A stretch of 64,000 nt of DNA from Oscillospiraceae bacterium (GTDB taxonomy: Bacteria > Bacillota > Clostridia > Oscillospirales > Acutalibacteraceae). The stretch is from the NCBI GenBank assembly GCA_902792905.1, contig CADBBH010000008.1, positions 62,001 to 126,000 of the forward strand. Reading direction: 5' to 3'. The notes under the pieces were generated by a model. That model did not search any database, was not told the DNA's origin, and saw nothing but the letters and a program-made list of their open reading frames with translations. Both the position numbers and the translations under genes were made by a program. Positions 1 to 9,600 of the stretch are shown piece by piece; positions within the stretch are counted from its first letter, which is position 1; each line of letters opens with the position of its first letter.

Positions 1-479
1 TTGAAGACTTCGCCCATTACCATATTCGAATAGGGCGCGTTGTCATAGTCAAACATGGTTGAGCAGATGCGGTAGCCCGTGCCTTCCCACTGGCCCTTGC
101 CGAAATGCTGATAGAGGCAGTCCTCGGGCTTATAGAATACGGGGGCGAATTCGCGCTCGTTATCGGTCTGCTGAATTATGAATTCGCTGTCGGCGAGCGC
201 CTCAACCTTAATCGCCGTGTTTTTGCAGACATGAAGGCAGTAGGGCTTCTTTTCAAACGGGCTCTCCCTTACCATTTTTTCGCTCTTATCCTGCCAGTAA
301 ACGAGCATTTCGCCCTGCAGAATAAGAATCGCCGTCTCGTCTTCGGGAGCGAGAATCGAATATGTTCCGCCCTTCGCGAGACGCTTGACCTTTATCGTCA
401 TATTCATCTCTTTATTCTTGCCGCCCATTTCGCAGAGCAGCTTTTCGCCGTTTGCATCAAATCCTTCCTTGAAAAGCAT
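1..479 (-). CDS. iolB: 5-deoxy-glucuronate isomerase IolB (partial, runs off the window edge)
   Basis: The first 159 codons are present and the 3' end lies outside the window. IolB isomerises 5-deoxy-glucuronate to 5-dehydro-2-deoxy-gluconate in myo-inositol catabolism, a cytoplasmic cupin reaction. The translated N-terminus starts MLFKEGFDANGEKLL. A cupin-like stretch (AILILQGEMLVYW) follows, then a segment near the window edge, RICSTMFDYDNAPYSNMVMGE, where the IolB signature RxxxT.(F/M)D..N.PYSN.V.GEVF is easily recognised. The ATG at 479 has a strong GGAGG ribosome site. It is the last visible gene of the minus-strand operon, 69 nt after the AlkZ-related gene. KduI, a related isomerase, is the alternative but the RICSTMFDYDNAP segment fits IolB better. 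Confidence 0.85.
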   Translation of the reverse strand, partial: MLFKEGFDANGEKLLCEMGGKNKEMNMTIKVKRLAKGGTYSILAPEDETAILILQGEMLVYWQDKSEKMVRESPFEKKPYCLHVCKNTAIKVEALADSEFIIQQTDNEREFAPVFYKPEDCLYQHFGKGQWEGTGYRICSTMFDYDNAPYSNMVMGEVF

Positions 480-548
480 TGTTTTTCCTCCTTGATATTT
501 ATCTGAACTATTTTAATATAAAATCTCTGCGTTTGCAATAATTTCCGG

Positions 549-1226
549 CTATTTAAGCAGCTTTTTAATCGCCTCTTCATCGGCGTCGGGCAGAATCCCG
601 ATAAGGCGGCGCAGGATTTTCTCGTAGGATTCCTCCGGCTCGCGCTTATAGACTTTATCCGTGAACTTTCTGCCCATGAATAATTCGGGGGTGGAATACT
701 CCGCGACTCCCCAGCCGTAGGTATTTCCGTATTTATCGAGCTCATAGACAAAATCGGAGATAACCACATAGCACTGCGACTGCAGGCGGTTGATAATCGT
801 GTCAAATCCCTTCCTGCCGTCCTTGCCGTAGCCGCCCGCGCGTTTGAGGCGCTTGGAGATAACGGGCGCTTTTTCACTCAGCAGGTCATACAGAGTCTTA
901 TCCCTGAAAGGGGCGAGACCGTCATCGTAGCGGGCATCAAAATCATAGCCGTCGCGCCTGTAATTCGCGAAATCGGGGAAGAACGCAGGGGAGACGAAAA
1001 CGGCTTTATTCTCAAAGAATTTGCCGTATCCGCAGCCCGTTTCGCGGATGACCGGACCCTTCCATTCCCAGACTCCCTCCTCGCCCGAAAACCAGGCTTT
1101 CGGCGAGACATTTTCCTGAACGGAGAAGCCGGGTATGGAATTGGCAAAGAGCGGCACGAATCCGAATTCGTGAACCGCGTCAATCAAATCCTGTTTTGTT
1201 TCAATATAAAAATCAAATTTCTTCAT
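549..1226 (-). CDS. AlkZ-related (YcaQ-like) protein
   Basis: 225 aa, cytoplasmic, no signal peptide. The sequence (FGFVPLFANSIPGFSV near the N-terminus, WEWKGPVIRETGCGYGKFF, FPDFANYRRDGYDFDARYDDG, and KGFDTIINRLQSQCYVVISDFVY) matches the family annotated as AlkZ-related in Clostridia. These proteins share the winged-helix fold of the AlkZ/YcaQ DNA glycosylases; their own reaction is, as far as I know, not established. Its ATG overlaps the stop of the upstream glycosidase gene by 4 nt (ATGA), so it is translationally coupled within a carbohydrate operon. That is an unexpected neighbour for a DNA-repair-type protein. Family call fairly sure, function open. Confidence 0.75.
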   Translation of the reverse strand: MKKFDFYIETKQDLIDAVHEFGFVPLFANSIPGFSVQENVSPKAWFSGEEGVWEWKGPVIRETGCGYGKFFENKAVFVSPAFFPDFANYRRDGYDFDARYDDGLAPFRDKTLYDLLSEKAPVISKRLKRAGGYGKDGRKGFDTIINRLQSQCYVVISDFVYELDKYGNTYGWGVAEYSTPELFMGRKFTDKVYKREPEESYEKILRRLIGILPDADEEAIKKLLK

Positions 1227-3118
1227 AACAGTTCAAAAAGCTTTGTTTCATCCGCTTTCATTTCAATCCTTATTATATCTCCTCTGCCGGTTATTCCTTC
1301 ATTCTCAAGCAGTTCGCGGTATGAGCGCTCTGACTTCAGGCGAATAATCTTTTCACCCTCCTGAGAGGAATGAACGGCGAGATAATTATCGCTGACACAG
1401 ACAATATCGCCGGAATCGCAATATATATGAATACCGTTCGCCTCGTAAAACGCGCGGATTTCAGCGGCGGTATAATCCTTTTTGAGATTTGAAGCGGAAA
1501 TGTACGAAATTTTATTCTTTTTGCATATATCAAGCGCCTTCGTCATATATTCCGTTCTGAGCTCCGACAGAAAAATCACTGCTTTATACTTTTCACAGAC
1601 TGCTTCGAAATCGGAGACATCATATAAATCATAAGGCGCGCCGGCCGAGCCGAGAGCCCTTCTCATATTGAAGGGAGCGCTTCGCAGGGCGCAGTCGGTC
1701 ATGTATTTATACATGCTCTCGTCGGCGAATACCGCAACTTCGGCGGTGCTTTTTCTGTTCTCTTTTGAGAGCGAAGAGGCGTAGATTTCGCGCATCTGCG
1801 CCATTTCCGCGAGAATCGCGGGCGAATCATACCAGCCGCCCCACATATCAAACCACCAGAAGCCGTTTCCTTTTATAAGCTGGCGGGCGAATGATTTGCG
1901 AAGAGCCGACTGCGTCTGCTCCGCGCTCTTAAGCGGCTGCCATATCGGGCCGTTATACTGCCCCTCATCACATCCGCCGTGCTCCGAGAGAAGGCCTGTC
2001 AGATGCGTTCTTATATCGCATTCCTGCATGCAGACTTTTCCGTGAAGGCGTACGGAGTCGGCGGGATACATCTCGGTCCAGTCGATATCCGCGCTCCTGT
2101 TGTCGATATAGGAATTCGGCGAGCAGATAAAATCGATATAGGGGCATTCAAGAATTGTTCTGAGAGCGTGAGTGCCGTAAAGGGGCGAAGAAACCTCGAG
2201 CGAATAGCCGTAAAAAGTGCCGACGGCGAGATTCCCGCCGCACGCCTCTTTCGCAACTGAGCTCAGATAGCATATATCGTCAGCGACTGCGTTCGAGGCG
2301 AATTCAAGATATCTCGCGAGATGCTCGCTTTTATGGTAAGGTCCCTTGCCGCCGAGCGCGGATAAATCGGGAAGCCCGGCAAATTTGCAATCCGGATAAT
2401 ACTTTTTGAGATAGGCGTTGAATGCGCCTTCCGCATTTTTGCAGAAACCGGCGTTAAGGTCAAAATGAAACCATTCCTCGGTATTTCCGCCTGCAATCTG
2501 ATAGCCGACGATATGAGAGGCATAGCCGCTTCCGGTTATATGCTCAATGACTTCGCGCAGCATCTCCGCCGCAGTTTCGCGGAATTTCACGGAAAAGAGG
2601 GATTCTCTTTTGCCTGTGCCGTCAAGGCAGTCCGGATTCTCTTCAATCCACCACAGCGGCATTGAAACATTGACGCGCGGGAAAATATAAGCATCGGGGC
2701 AGGCGGCGAGAATCTTTGCAATTGACGCGTCGAGAGTGGAGTAATCGGGAGCATCTTTATTATCGAAAATGCCCGCAGTAAATGGCTTTCCGGCATCGTT
2801 GGCGTTAATCCATCTGCCCGCAAAAAGCACGGGCACGGAAAAGAGATTATAGCCCGCGCCGGCAAACTGCTCATAATTATTGTAATCCTCAAGATAGGTC
2901 ATATAAGCCGCGGCGGGAAGCGGTTCGCCGTTTATGAATAAAGACGGCACGCCGCCGCAGTCATCTACATAAGAATAAACGCCGCGATATTTTTCCATAT
3001 CTCTTTCACCGCTTTCATACTGCGATATGAATTCTGTTTCCTTTCCCGGGCGGTAGGTATTGAAAAAACCGCCGAGAACGGTAATCAGCGCGAGAAAAAA
3101 CGCGATAATTCTGCTCAA
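1223..3118 (-). CDS. GH42-like beta-galactosidase family glycosidase, membrane-anchored or secreted
   Basis: 631 aa. The start is a TTG at 3118 preceded by GAGGAAAAAAA; its TTGA overlaps the stop of the upstream oxidoreductase gene. Residues about 1-20 (IIAFFLALITVLGGFF) form a signal peptide or anchor. Then comes a TIM-barrel glycosidase: substrate-proximal N-terminus (FINGEPLPAAAYMTYLEDYNNY), the candidate acid/base in GYQIAGGNTEEWFHFD, and a candidate nucleophile in VCMQECDIRTHL. The C-terminal third (VAVFADESMYKYMTDCALR... VIFLSELRTEYMTKALDICKK) looks like the trimerisation domain of GH42 enzymes. The exact substrate cannot be read; beta-galactosides or related glycosides are the family norm. 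Extracellular location and operon with a sugar oxidoreductase and iolB suggest glycan breakdown feeding sugar catabolism. Confidence 0.65.
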   Translation of the reverse strand: MSRIIAFFLALITVLGGFFNTYRPGKETEFISQYESGERDMEKYRGVYSYVDDCGGVPSLFINGEPLPAAAYMTYLEDYNNYEQFAGAGYNLFSVPVLFAGRWINANDAGKPFTAGIFDNKDAPDYSTLDASIAKILAACPDAYIFPRVNVSMPLWWIEENPDCLDGTGKRESLFSVKFRETAAEMLREVIEHITGSGYASHIVGYQIAGGNTEEWFHFDLNAGFCKNAEGAFNAYLKKYYPDCKFAGLPDLSALGGKGPYHKSEHLARYLEFASNAVADDICYLSSVAKEACGGNLAVGTFYGYSLEVSSPLYGTHALRTILECPYIDFICSPNSYIDNRSADIDWTEMYPADSVRLHGKVCMQECDIRTHLTGLLSEHGGCDEGQYNGPIWQPLKSAEQTQSALRKSFARQLIKGNGFWWFDMWGGWYDSPAILAEMAQMREIYASSLSKENRKSTAEVAVFADESMYKYMTDCALRSAPFNMRRALGSAGAPYDLYDVSDFEAVCEKYKAVIFLSELRTEYMTKALDICKKNKISYISASNLKKDYTAAEIRAFYEANGIHIYCDSGDIVCVSDNYLAVHSSQEGEKIIRLKSERSYRELLENEGITGRGDIIRIEMKADETKLFELL

Positions 3119-4080
3119 TTTTTTTCCTCCTCAAACGGATAGACGAGCCCCATCTGCCTTCTGCATTCATCCATAATCCGCATGCAGTCGAGAGTGGATT
3201 TATGCGGAATATACAGGGACTCCGTCCTGCCCGCCCTTATCTCGTCGGCGGCGCGGGAAAACTCGGTCAGGTAATCTGTTCTGCCCGTAAAGGTCTCCTT
3301 GCCCGATTCTGATCTGAGCGAGGCAAGGGCCGCCATATGAAAGACGGGAATCGTGATTTCGCCCAGCGTGCCCGTTATCTTACAGCTCTCTTTAAGGCGG
3401 GTGAGAGACATGTTGAGAACGCAGTCAAACCCCTCATATCCGAGGGTGACTTTTTCTTCGATATCAATGCCGTTTTTCAGCTTGCCCCTGCACCCGATTC
3501 TGTCGGGGAAGCCGAAAAGATTATAGCAGTAGGTTATAGGATAAACGCCTATATCGAGCAGGGCTCCGCCCGCTGTTGAGGGCATCAGAAGGCGCGAATT
3601 CTTACTCATCATCACGCCCGGAAAAGCATAGTTTATCTTAACGCCCGTGATTTCGCCGATACGTTTTTCATCAATCCATTTTTTGACCGCAAGCGCGACA
3701 GGCGAAAACCAGGTCCACATCGCTTCGCAGAAATAAACATTATTTTCTCTTGAGGCGGCGAGCATTTCGGCGGCCTCTTTTTCGCTGACGGCGACCGGCT
3801 TCTCACAGAGCACGGGCTTCCCCGCGTTCAGGGCTTTTAGAGAATACTCCGCGTGAGAGGTATGCGGAGTCGCGATATAGACCGCGTCGAATTCGCCCCG
3901 ACTTAGCATCTCCTCAAATGAAGAATACGCTGCCGCCCCGTATTTCTCTGCAAAATCACGCGCTTTTTCCGCATTTCTCGAATACACCGCGGATATCAGA
4001 TGATCGCCTTTGGTAATGCTTCTCGCGGTATTGTTCGCTATGCTGCCGCTGCCGACATAAGCCCACCTGAATTTTTCCAT
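3115..4080 (-). CDS. Gfo/Idh/MocA family NAD(P)-dependent oxidoreductase
   Basis: 321 aa from the ATG at 4080 (GGGGAGA 5' of it). An upstream in-frame ATG at 4122 lies within the promoter and would precede the transcription start, so it is rejected. N-terminal Rossmann domain: WAYVGSGSIANNTARSI at residues 5-21, and the family motif ALNAGKPVLCEKPVAVSEKEA with the catalytic EKP at about residue 95. The C-terminal alpha/beta domain includes GGALLDIGVYPITYC, matching the GGxxxDxGxY motif. Such enzymes oxidise or reduce sugars, inositols or related polyols using NAD(P). First gene of the operon with the GH42-like glycosidase, AlkZ-related protein and iolB; an inositol- or sugar-dehydrogenase role is plausible but the substrate is unknown. 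Confidence 0.88.
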   Translation of the reverse strand: MEKFRWAYVGSGSIANNTARSITKGDHLISAVYSRNAEKARDFAEKYGAAAYSSFEEMLSRGEFDAVYIATPHTSHAEYSLKALNAGKPVLCEKPVAVSEKEAAEMLAASRENNVYFCEAMWTWFSPVALAVKKWIDEKRIGEITGVKINYAFPGVMMSKNSRLLMPSTAGGALLDIGVYPITYCYNLFGFPDRIGCRGKLKNGIDIEEKVTLGYEGFDCVLNMSLTRLKESCKITGTLGEITIPVFHMAALASLRSESGKETFTGRTDYLTEFSRAADEIRAGRTESLYIPHKSTLDCMRIMDECRRQMGLVYPFEEEKN

Positions 4081-4110
4081 TTTTATCTCTCCCCGTCTGT
4101 TATCGGTTTC

Positions 4111-4139
4111 ATTGTAGCACATTATTTTTTTGTCTTCAA
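4111..4139 (-). promoter_or_regulatory. Sigma-A promoter of the oxidoreductase-iolB operon
   Basis: On the minus strand, TTGAAG (4139-4134), a 17-nt spacer, then TACAAT (4116-4111). Places the transcript start about 4104, 24 nt before the ATG at 4080, and excludes the longer reading-frame start at 4122. Confidence 0.8.
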
Positions 4140-4171
4140 TATTAAAATAACCGTGCGCCGTTACTGCGCGG

Positions 4172-4207
4172 AATAAGAAAAGCAGCCGCCCTCTGAGGAC
4201 GGCTGCC
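4172..4207 (-). terminator. Rho-independent terminator of the 803-aa surface-protein gene
   Basis: GCAGCCG (4182-4188) pairs with CGGCTGC (4200-4206); on the minus strand the stem is followed by TTTTCTTATT. It lies just after the stop at 4215, separating the surface locus from the sugar operon. Confidence 0.75.
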
Positions 4208-4214
4208 GTTTAAT

Positions 4215-6626
4215 TTATGCTGTTTCTTTTTTCTTCCTGCAAACGGCCTTTGACGCAAGGGCGGTTACAACCGCGCCGACCGCGAGACCGGCTACTCCTG
4301 CGAGAGCAAGATTGCCTGCGGTGAAGGTTGAAGCGGTTGGAGCCGGCTTCTCTGCCGCTGTGTCCACCTTGAAATAGACCATTACGCTCGGCGCGCTCTT
4401 ATTCCAGTCATAGAGTTCGCTGTTGAGATTAAAAGCCGAACCTGAACCGAACATATGAATGCCGGTCTTATAGCCGGCGGGGATATTCTTATCCTTGACC
4501 TTTGCTATCAGGGAATTTGCGAGAATCGGAGCTTCGGCATCGCTCTTGCGGGCATATAGAGCGAGCCATTGACGGCCTACATCGCCGTTCATATCCGCAC
4601 ATGTGCCGACGGTCTTATAGAATTCATCCTTTTCCGTTCTGTTGCATTCAACGGCTTTATAATAAGCCGTCTGATTCTTGAGAACAATCTTTTCGCCGTT
4701 TTCGTTAAACGCCGTAATATCCTTCTCATCAACCATATAGTGAGGAATCGGAGTGAAATCGACCTTATAATAATCCACCATATCCTTGTAAGTAAGATAA
4801 GTTGCAACAGCGGTGAGAATTACCATTGCTACCGTTAATCCTACCATAAGTTTATTGCACATGGCCGATCTGTTCACGAGAGCGGCTTTCTGATTCTTAT
4901 AGTTTTGAAGCATTTTCATCTGGTCATCAAACATTGTTTTGTATGACTGACCGATTTCAGTCTTCGGCGCCTTGCCTATCCAGGTGATGGCATCGCCTTC
5001 AACTTTTATATCCCATTTGAAATATTCTGTAATTCTGTTGAATCTTGCGGTGTAAGCCTTCTGGACATTCTGTATAGCTTTTGGAATACGGACTTTGGTG
5101 ATAGCTGTTCCGATAAAGCCTATCAGAGAAACGCCGCCCATTGCATAGAGGAGCGTTGCCGCCAGGCCGGGCGTGAAGGATGAGGGATTCTCGGCCTTGA
5201 GAGCCGCATCGGAGCGCAGAGCATCGCTTGTAAGAGCGACACCGCCCTTTTTATAAATGTCACGGTCGACATTTTTGTAAATCGATTCACTCTCTGTATC
5301 TGCAAGCTTTTCGATATCAAAAGCATCCTTATCAACCTCAGCCATCAGAACGAGGTCCTTGAGCGAGACGAATTCGAGACCTGCTCTCTGACCTTTGCTG
5401 AGAGAATCGATAACCGGATACAGTTCGGTGAGGTCTTCAAAATCGCGGGTGAAGAAATCAAGCAGATTCTCATCACAATGATAGTATTCCGCAAGATATG
5501 CACGCACCGCGACGGTGGCTCCGTCTTCCATAAGTTTAATCTGCTTATCCGCGTATTCATAATATGTATCGGTGAATTCGGCAAATTCTTCGGGGCCGGC
5601 CTTATCCGGATCGAAGCTTTCGATTGTATCTGCCATGCCTTCAAAATCGATATCCTCTGCGGAGCTGAAATTCTCAAGCGCTTTGTCATAGGATTCCATC
5701 TCTTCTTTAAAGCTGTCAATCAAGCTCAAAAGCTTCTTGGCATCGTCTTCATAAAGTCTGTCAAGCTCCGCCTCGGCCTCGCTTGGAAGGACACCGAGTT
5801 CATTGGCATACATTTCCCTGAGATCATCATAAGAGATATCCGCGAGGCGCTCTATCCAGGACTGCGCTTTGTCATCGGACGCTCTGACTATGAGATTCTC
5901 AAAAGCGACTGTCGCCTCGCCGTTTGACTGAGCGAGAATGGTGAGAATATCGGCAGTGTTTGCCTTCTTCTCATCCGGGAGGGCGTTATATGCTTTGTCG
6001 CTCTCTTTGATGACATCGGTTTTTTCCTTCTCGGCTTTGCTGAGTTTATTATAAGCTTTTAAGCCCATCTCATACTTGGTCTCGTTGAGAAGCAGATCAC
6101 CGAGACCTTTGCCGGTATCATCATCGATGAGTTTATTCAGGGCTGCGCGTACAAACTGCGCTCTGGCTCTGTTCTCATCCGTCGCGTGATTCATATTGCT
6201 TCTGTATTCTTTGATTGCGGCGAGGAAATTATCGACGAACGGAATAATCTGGCTCTTCAACTGAGATTCCATCAGAGCTTCGTAGTCCTGCACCGAATAG
6301 CCGCCCTTCATATTCATAAGAGCCAGGTCGGTAACGGCCTCTTCTCTGTCGGTCGTGACCTTATAGCCGAGATAAACAACCTTTTCGCCTTTGGAGGCAA
6401 AGCCGCCGCCGGCACTCTGATTGAGGTCAACCGGGTTGCCTTTGCCGTCAGACAGAATCTTGTAGCCCTCAAGAGCTGCTTTGGCTGTCTTGCCGTCTTT
6501 TCCCATGCCGATTTTCACTTCGCTGATGTATTCGGGGAGGGAATCCGCGAACACCTGAGCCGGCAGAGTTGCGGCAAACAGCACTGCCATAACAACCGCC
6601 GTGATAATCATTGCAATTCTTTTCAT
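4215..6626 (-). CDS. Membrane-anchored surface protein with split MABP-like beta-prism segments
   Basis: 803 aa, unknown function. Signal peptide at 1-28 (ends PAQVFADS). Residues about 30-110 contain VDLNQSAGGGF and VVYLGYKVTTDREEAVTDLAL, resembling MABP/Vps62-type beta-prism strands. A long acidic helical region follows to about 500. Two hydrophobic helices (GLAATLLYAMGGVSLIGFIGTA near 500; LMVGLTVAMVILTAVATYL near 605) precede two further prism-like segments (QWLALYARKSDAEAPILANS, IPAGYKTGIHMFG, APSVMVYFK). A last hydrophobic helix and basic tail (VCRKKKETA) end the protein. The topology would put both prism parts outside the cell. It follows the 1,739-aa protein gene by 33 nt with its own AGAGG site, so both are co-transcribed. 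A near full-length paralogue, broken in two, is at 13357-15626. The MABP assignment is by eye only. Confidence 0.6.
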   Translation of the reverse strand: MKRIAMIITAVVMAVLFAATLPAQVFADSLPEYISEVKIGMGKDGKTAKAALEGYKILSDGKGNPVDLNQSAGGGFASKGEKVVYLGYKVTTDREEAVTDLALMNMKGGYSVQDYEALMESQLKSQIIPFVDNFLAAIKEYRSNMNHATDENRARAQFVRAALNKLIDDDTGKGLGDLLLNETKYEMGLKAYNKLSKAEKEKTDVIKESDKAYNALPDEKKANTADILTILAQSNGEATVAFENLIVRASDDKAQSWIERLADISYDDLREMYANELGVLPSEAEAELDRLYEDDAKKLLSLIDSFKEEMESYDKALENFSSAEDIDFEGMADTIESFDPDKAGPEEFAEFTDTYYEYADKQIKLMEDGATVAVRAYLAEYYHCDENLLDFFTRDFEDLTELYPVIDSLSKGQRAGLEFVSLKDLVLMAEVDKDAFDIEKLADTESESIYKNVDRDIYKKGGVALTSDALRSDAALKAENPSSFTPGLAATLLYAMGGVSLIGFIGTAITKVRIPKAIQNVQKAYTARFNRITEYFKWDIKVEGDAITWIGKAPKTEIGQSYKTMFDDQMKMLQNYKNQKAALVNRSAMCNKLMVGLTVAMVILTAVATYLTYKDMVDYYKVDFTPIPHYMVDEKDITAFNENGEKIVLKNQTAYYKAVECNRTEKDEFYKTVGTCADMNGDVGRQWLALYARKSDAEAPILANSLIAKVKDKNIPAGYKTGIHMFGSGSAFNLNSELYDWNKSAPSVMVYFKVDTAAEKPAPTASTFTAGNLALAGVAGLAVGAVVTALASKAVCRKKKETA

Positions 6627-6659
6627 AATATACCTCTGTTAAGCTGTTTTTCTGCTTTT

Positions 6660-9600
6660 TCACGAAACAGATGCCGTGATAATCTTTGCCTCGCCCCAGT
6701 TTGAGCCGCGGCACTGGACTTCGAAGCTGTCATTCTCCGCCTGCGCGGTGAATTTATAGCGGATGGTCCAGGTTGAAACTCCGTTTTCGGTCACAATGCG
6801 CTCGACGTTGCTCGAAGTGGTCTGATAGGTCGCCGTCTTGGTCTTGAATGTGGCGGCGTTCTTAAAACCGATGCGTACTTTTGAGACATCCTCGGTAACG
6901 ACGACGGTGATTATTCCGTATTCGCCTGTTTCGTAGGAATTCTTGTCCGCCGTAGCGCTTATAAGGGTATATTTTTCCATACCCTGAGGAGGTTCAATTA
7001 TAACTTCCGGCTCACTGTAAACAAGAATATCAAACCTTGCGGGATCGCCGTAAATATTCTTCGCAAGGGTATTCCATTCGCTTGAACCAGATACTCTGTA
7101 ATCTACAGTCCAGGTCTGATTTACGCTCTCGGCTGCTCCTGCATAATTGAACACCATCGGAATTGTCCAGGTCCTGACGCCGTCCGCGTCGCTGACCGTC
7201 ACTTCGGTTGTACCCTTATTGTAGTTGCTGTATTTATAATATTGAGTAAACGTGTTTCCGAGACCGTCGGTGCCGTTGAAGCCCAGCCAGATGACATTGG
7301 TGGGAGTAGTTACGGTCCAGGTAAGTTTATCGCCTCTGAGAACCTTATCGGCGCTGAGAAAAGCGTTAAGGGGAAGGTCCTCATGTTTTATCGAAACATA
7401 CTTATAATTTGAAAACGAAGTGCTTCTGTCCCAGGGTGCGGCGTTATCCGCCGTCAGGGCTTCATTTACCCTGATTCCGACATTTACTGTCGCATCGGTA
7501 ATAACACAGGCGGGTGATAAGGCGATGCCGCCCGATTTGAGCAAAAGAGCCGACACTTCATCCATATCAAGTTTTCCGGCGTAAAGCGCAACTCCCCCGC
7601 CTGTTGAAACATTGACCATCGCGCCGTTTTTAAGAACGAAATCATTGCTGCAGCGAATGCCCACGGTCAAGCCGCTTCCCTTGATATCAACGGTTAAGGC
7701 GGCAGCGTTTACACTTGTTACCGAGCCGCTGCTTTTCAGGCCGACACATTCGGTGAGGCTCGCGCTGTCAAGAATAATCTCAAGCGAGCCGCTGCCGGAG
7801 AATTCCGGATTGCAGTCGCCGCTTGCGCTTTCGGCGGCAAAGCCGTTAACTTTTCTGGTATTAATCGCCCTGTCGGCGTTTATAATCATATTTTTTCCGG
7901 CAAGGACAACCTTTAACGGCGCACCGCTGTCTGAATTATACAGGATACCGTATTCGCCTGCGAAATCGCCGGAAACGGGTGCCGCTTCTATAATCGCATC
8001 CGTAAGGGTGATTGTATTTGCCGTTACATCATATTTAACCGTTCCGTCTTCGAAAACATCGTCGCAGTTGTCGCCGGTAACCCTGACTCCGCCGATATAA
8101 ATGTCCCAGATTTTGGCCCGGCGTGCGGTGTCAGTATAATCCGCGCCTTCAAATGAAACGCTCGCAGTATATATGAAATGGGTGCTGTCTTCGCCGGTCT
8201 TTGCGACAGTCGCGTCAACCGTTTCCGTTTCACTGCAGGCAGTGCAGGTGAAGACGGCCTGAGCCGAGCTGACATCATCCGACCATATCCATTCGGGCTC
8301 GCCGGAGAAGATATGGACATGTCTCTCACGGACATCGGTATATGTTTCGCCGTCTGATACTGCCGTGGCTGTATAAATAATCCTGCCGGGTTCTTCCGCC
8401 GATGTGATTTCCGCTTCAATTTCGAGGGTTTCGCCGCAGAAAGCGCAGGTGAATACTGCCTTCGCACCCGAGAAATCCTCTTCCCATACCCAGTCGGGAT
8501 CGGCGTAATCATGGAAGTGCTCGGTCTTTAAATCCGTATAAGTCTTGCCTTCATATTCCGCAGTCGCGGTATGAATAATGCTGTTGGTTTCCGCCTCTTC
8601 TATGCTTTCAACAACCGCATCGACCTGCTGAGTATCGTCGCAGTAAAGGCAGACTAGCGTCACGGCGGCGGCTGAATAATCCTGAGCCCAGTTCCACTCG
8701 AAAGCCGCATAGTCATGAGTATGAACGGTCTGCGTATCGGTATACGTTCCGCCTTCATATTCCGCAGTCGCGGTATATACGGTATTATTATTGGTCGCGT
8801 CTTCGGACACGGTAACTGCCGCGTTGACGATTTCCTCATAATAGCATCCGGTGCAGGCGAATTTTGCCTGAGCCGACGAGAAATCCTCGGCCCAGATCCA
8901 TTCGGGTTCGCCGAATGAATGGGTATGACCGACAAGAATCAGCTTGCCCTGATTGTTGAGAGCGGGAACATAGTCATAGTTATCGCTTCTGAAGTTTGCG
9001 ATATCCGCGTGAATGCTGTCGTCATTCGGATCGGGCTGAACATAAACTGTGCCGGGTTCTCCCGAAACGCCGATAAGCGCATCGGTTTTAAGATTGTTCC
9101 AGATGGTGACAACCGTATTCCGGGTGTTGACTCCGAGATTTGAATTTATGCGGTTATTGTCGTCTTCGGAATCCTGCCTGAAGTTTCCGGTAATCTTTAC
9201 GGAATCCGAGATGCGGAAATCGCCCGAGTCGGCATACACGCCGCCGATTGAAGTGTTTCCGCCCTTCGCGGCGTTTCCTGTAATAACCGGCGAGCCGGTA
9301 AGGCTGAGCAGCGAATTCGTGCCCGCTATATAGACAGCTCCGCCCGTGCCGCCGCAGATATTATTGCTTACGGTGGCGTTGCTGATGCTTACTCTGCCGT
9401 TCTGAGTATATACGGCTCCGCCGTTACCCGCAGCTTTGTTGAAAGAAATCTCACCGGAATAAACGGCCAGTGAACCGCTCGCGATATAAACCGCGCCGCC
9501 GTTTCCGGTCGTATTGCCGCCGGTAACCATACCGCCGCCGGCTCTGTCCTCAATTACGAGATTGCCTCCGTTGACATAGAATACGCTGCCGTTATCCGCG

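Noticed and set aside
404..877. Minus-strand frame overlapping the AlkZ-related gene and iolB
   Set aside because: Overlaps two recognised genes in other frames and has an Arg/Ser-rich, non-family reading.
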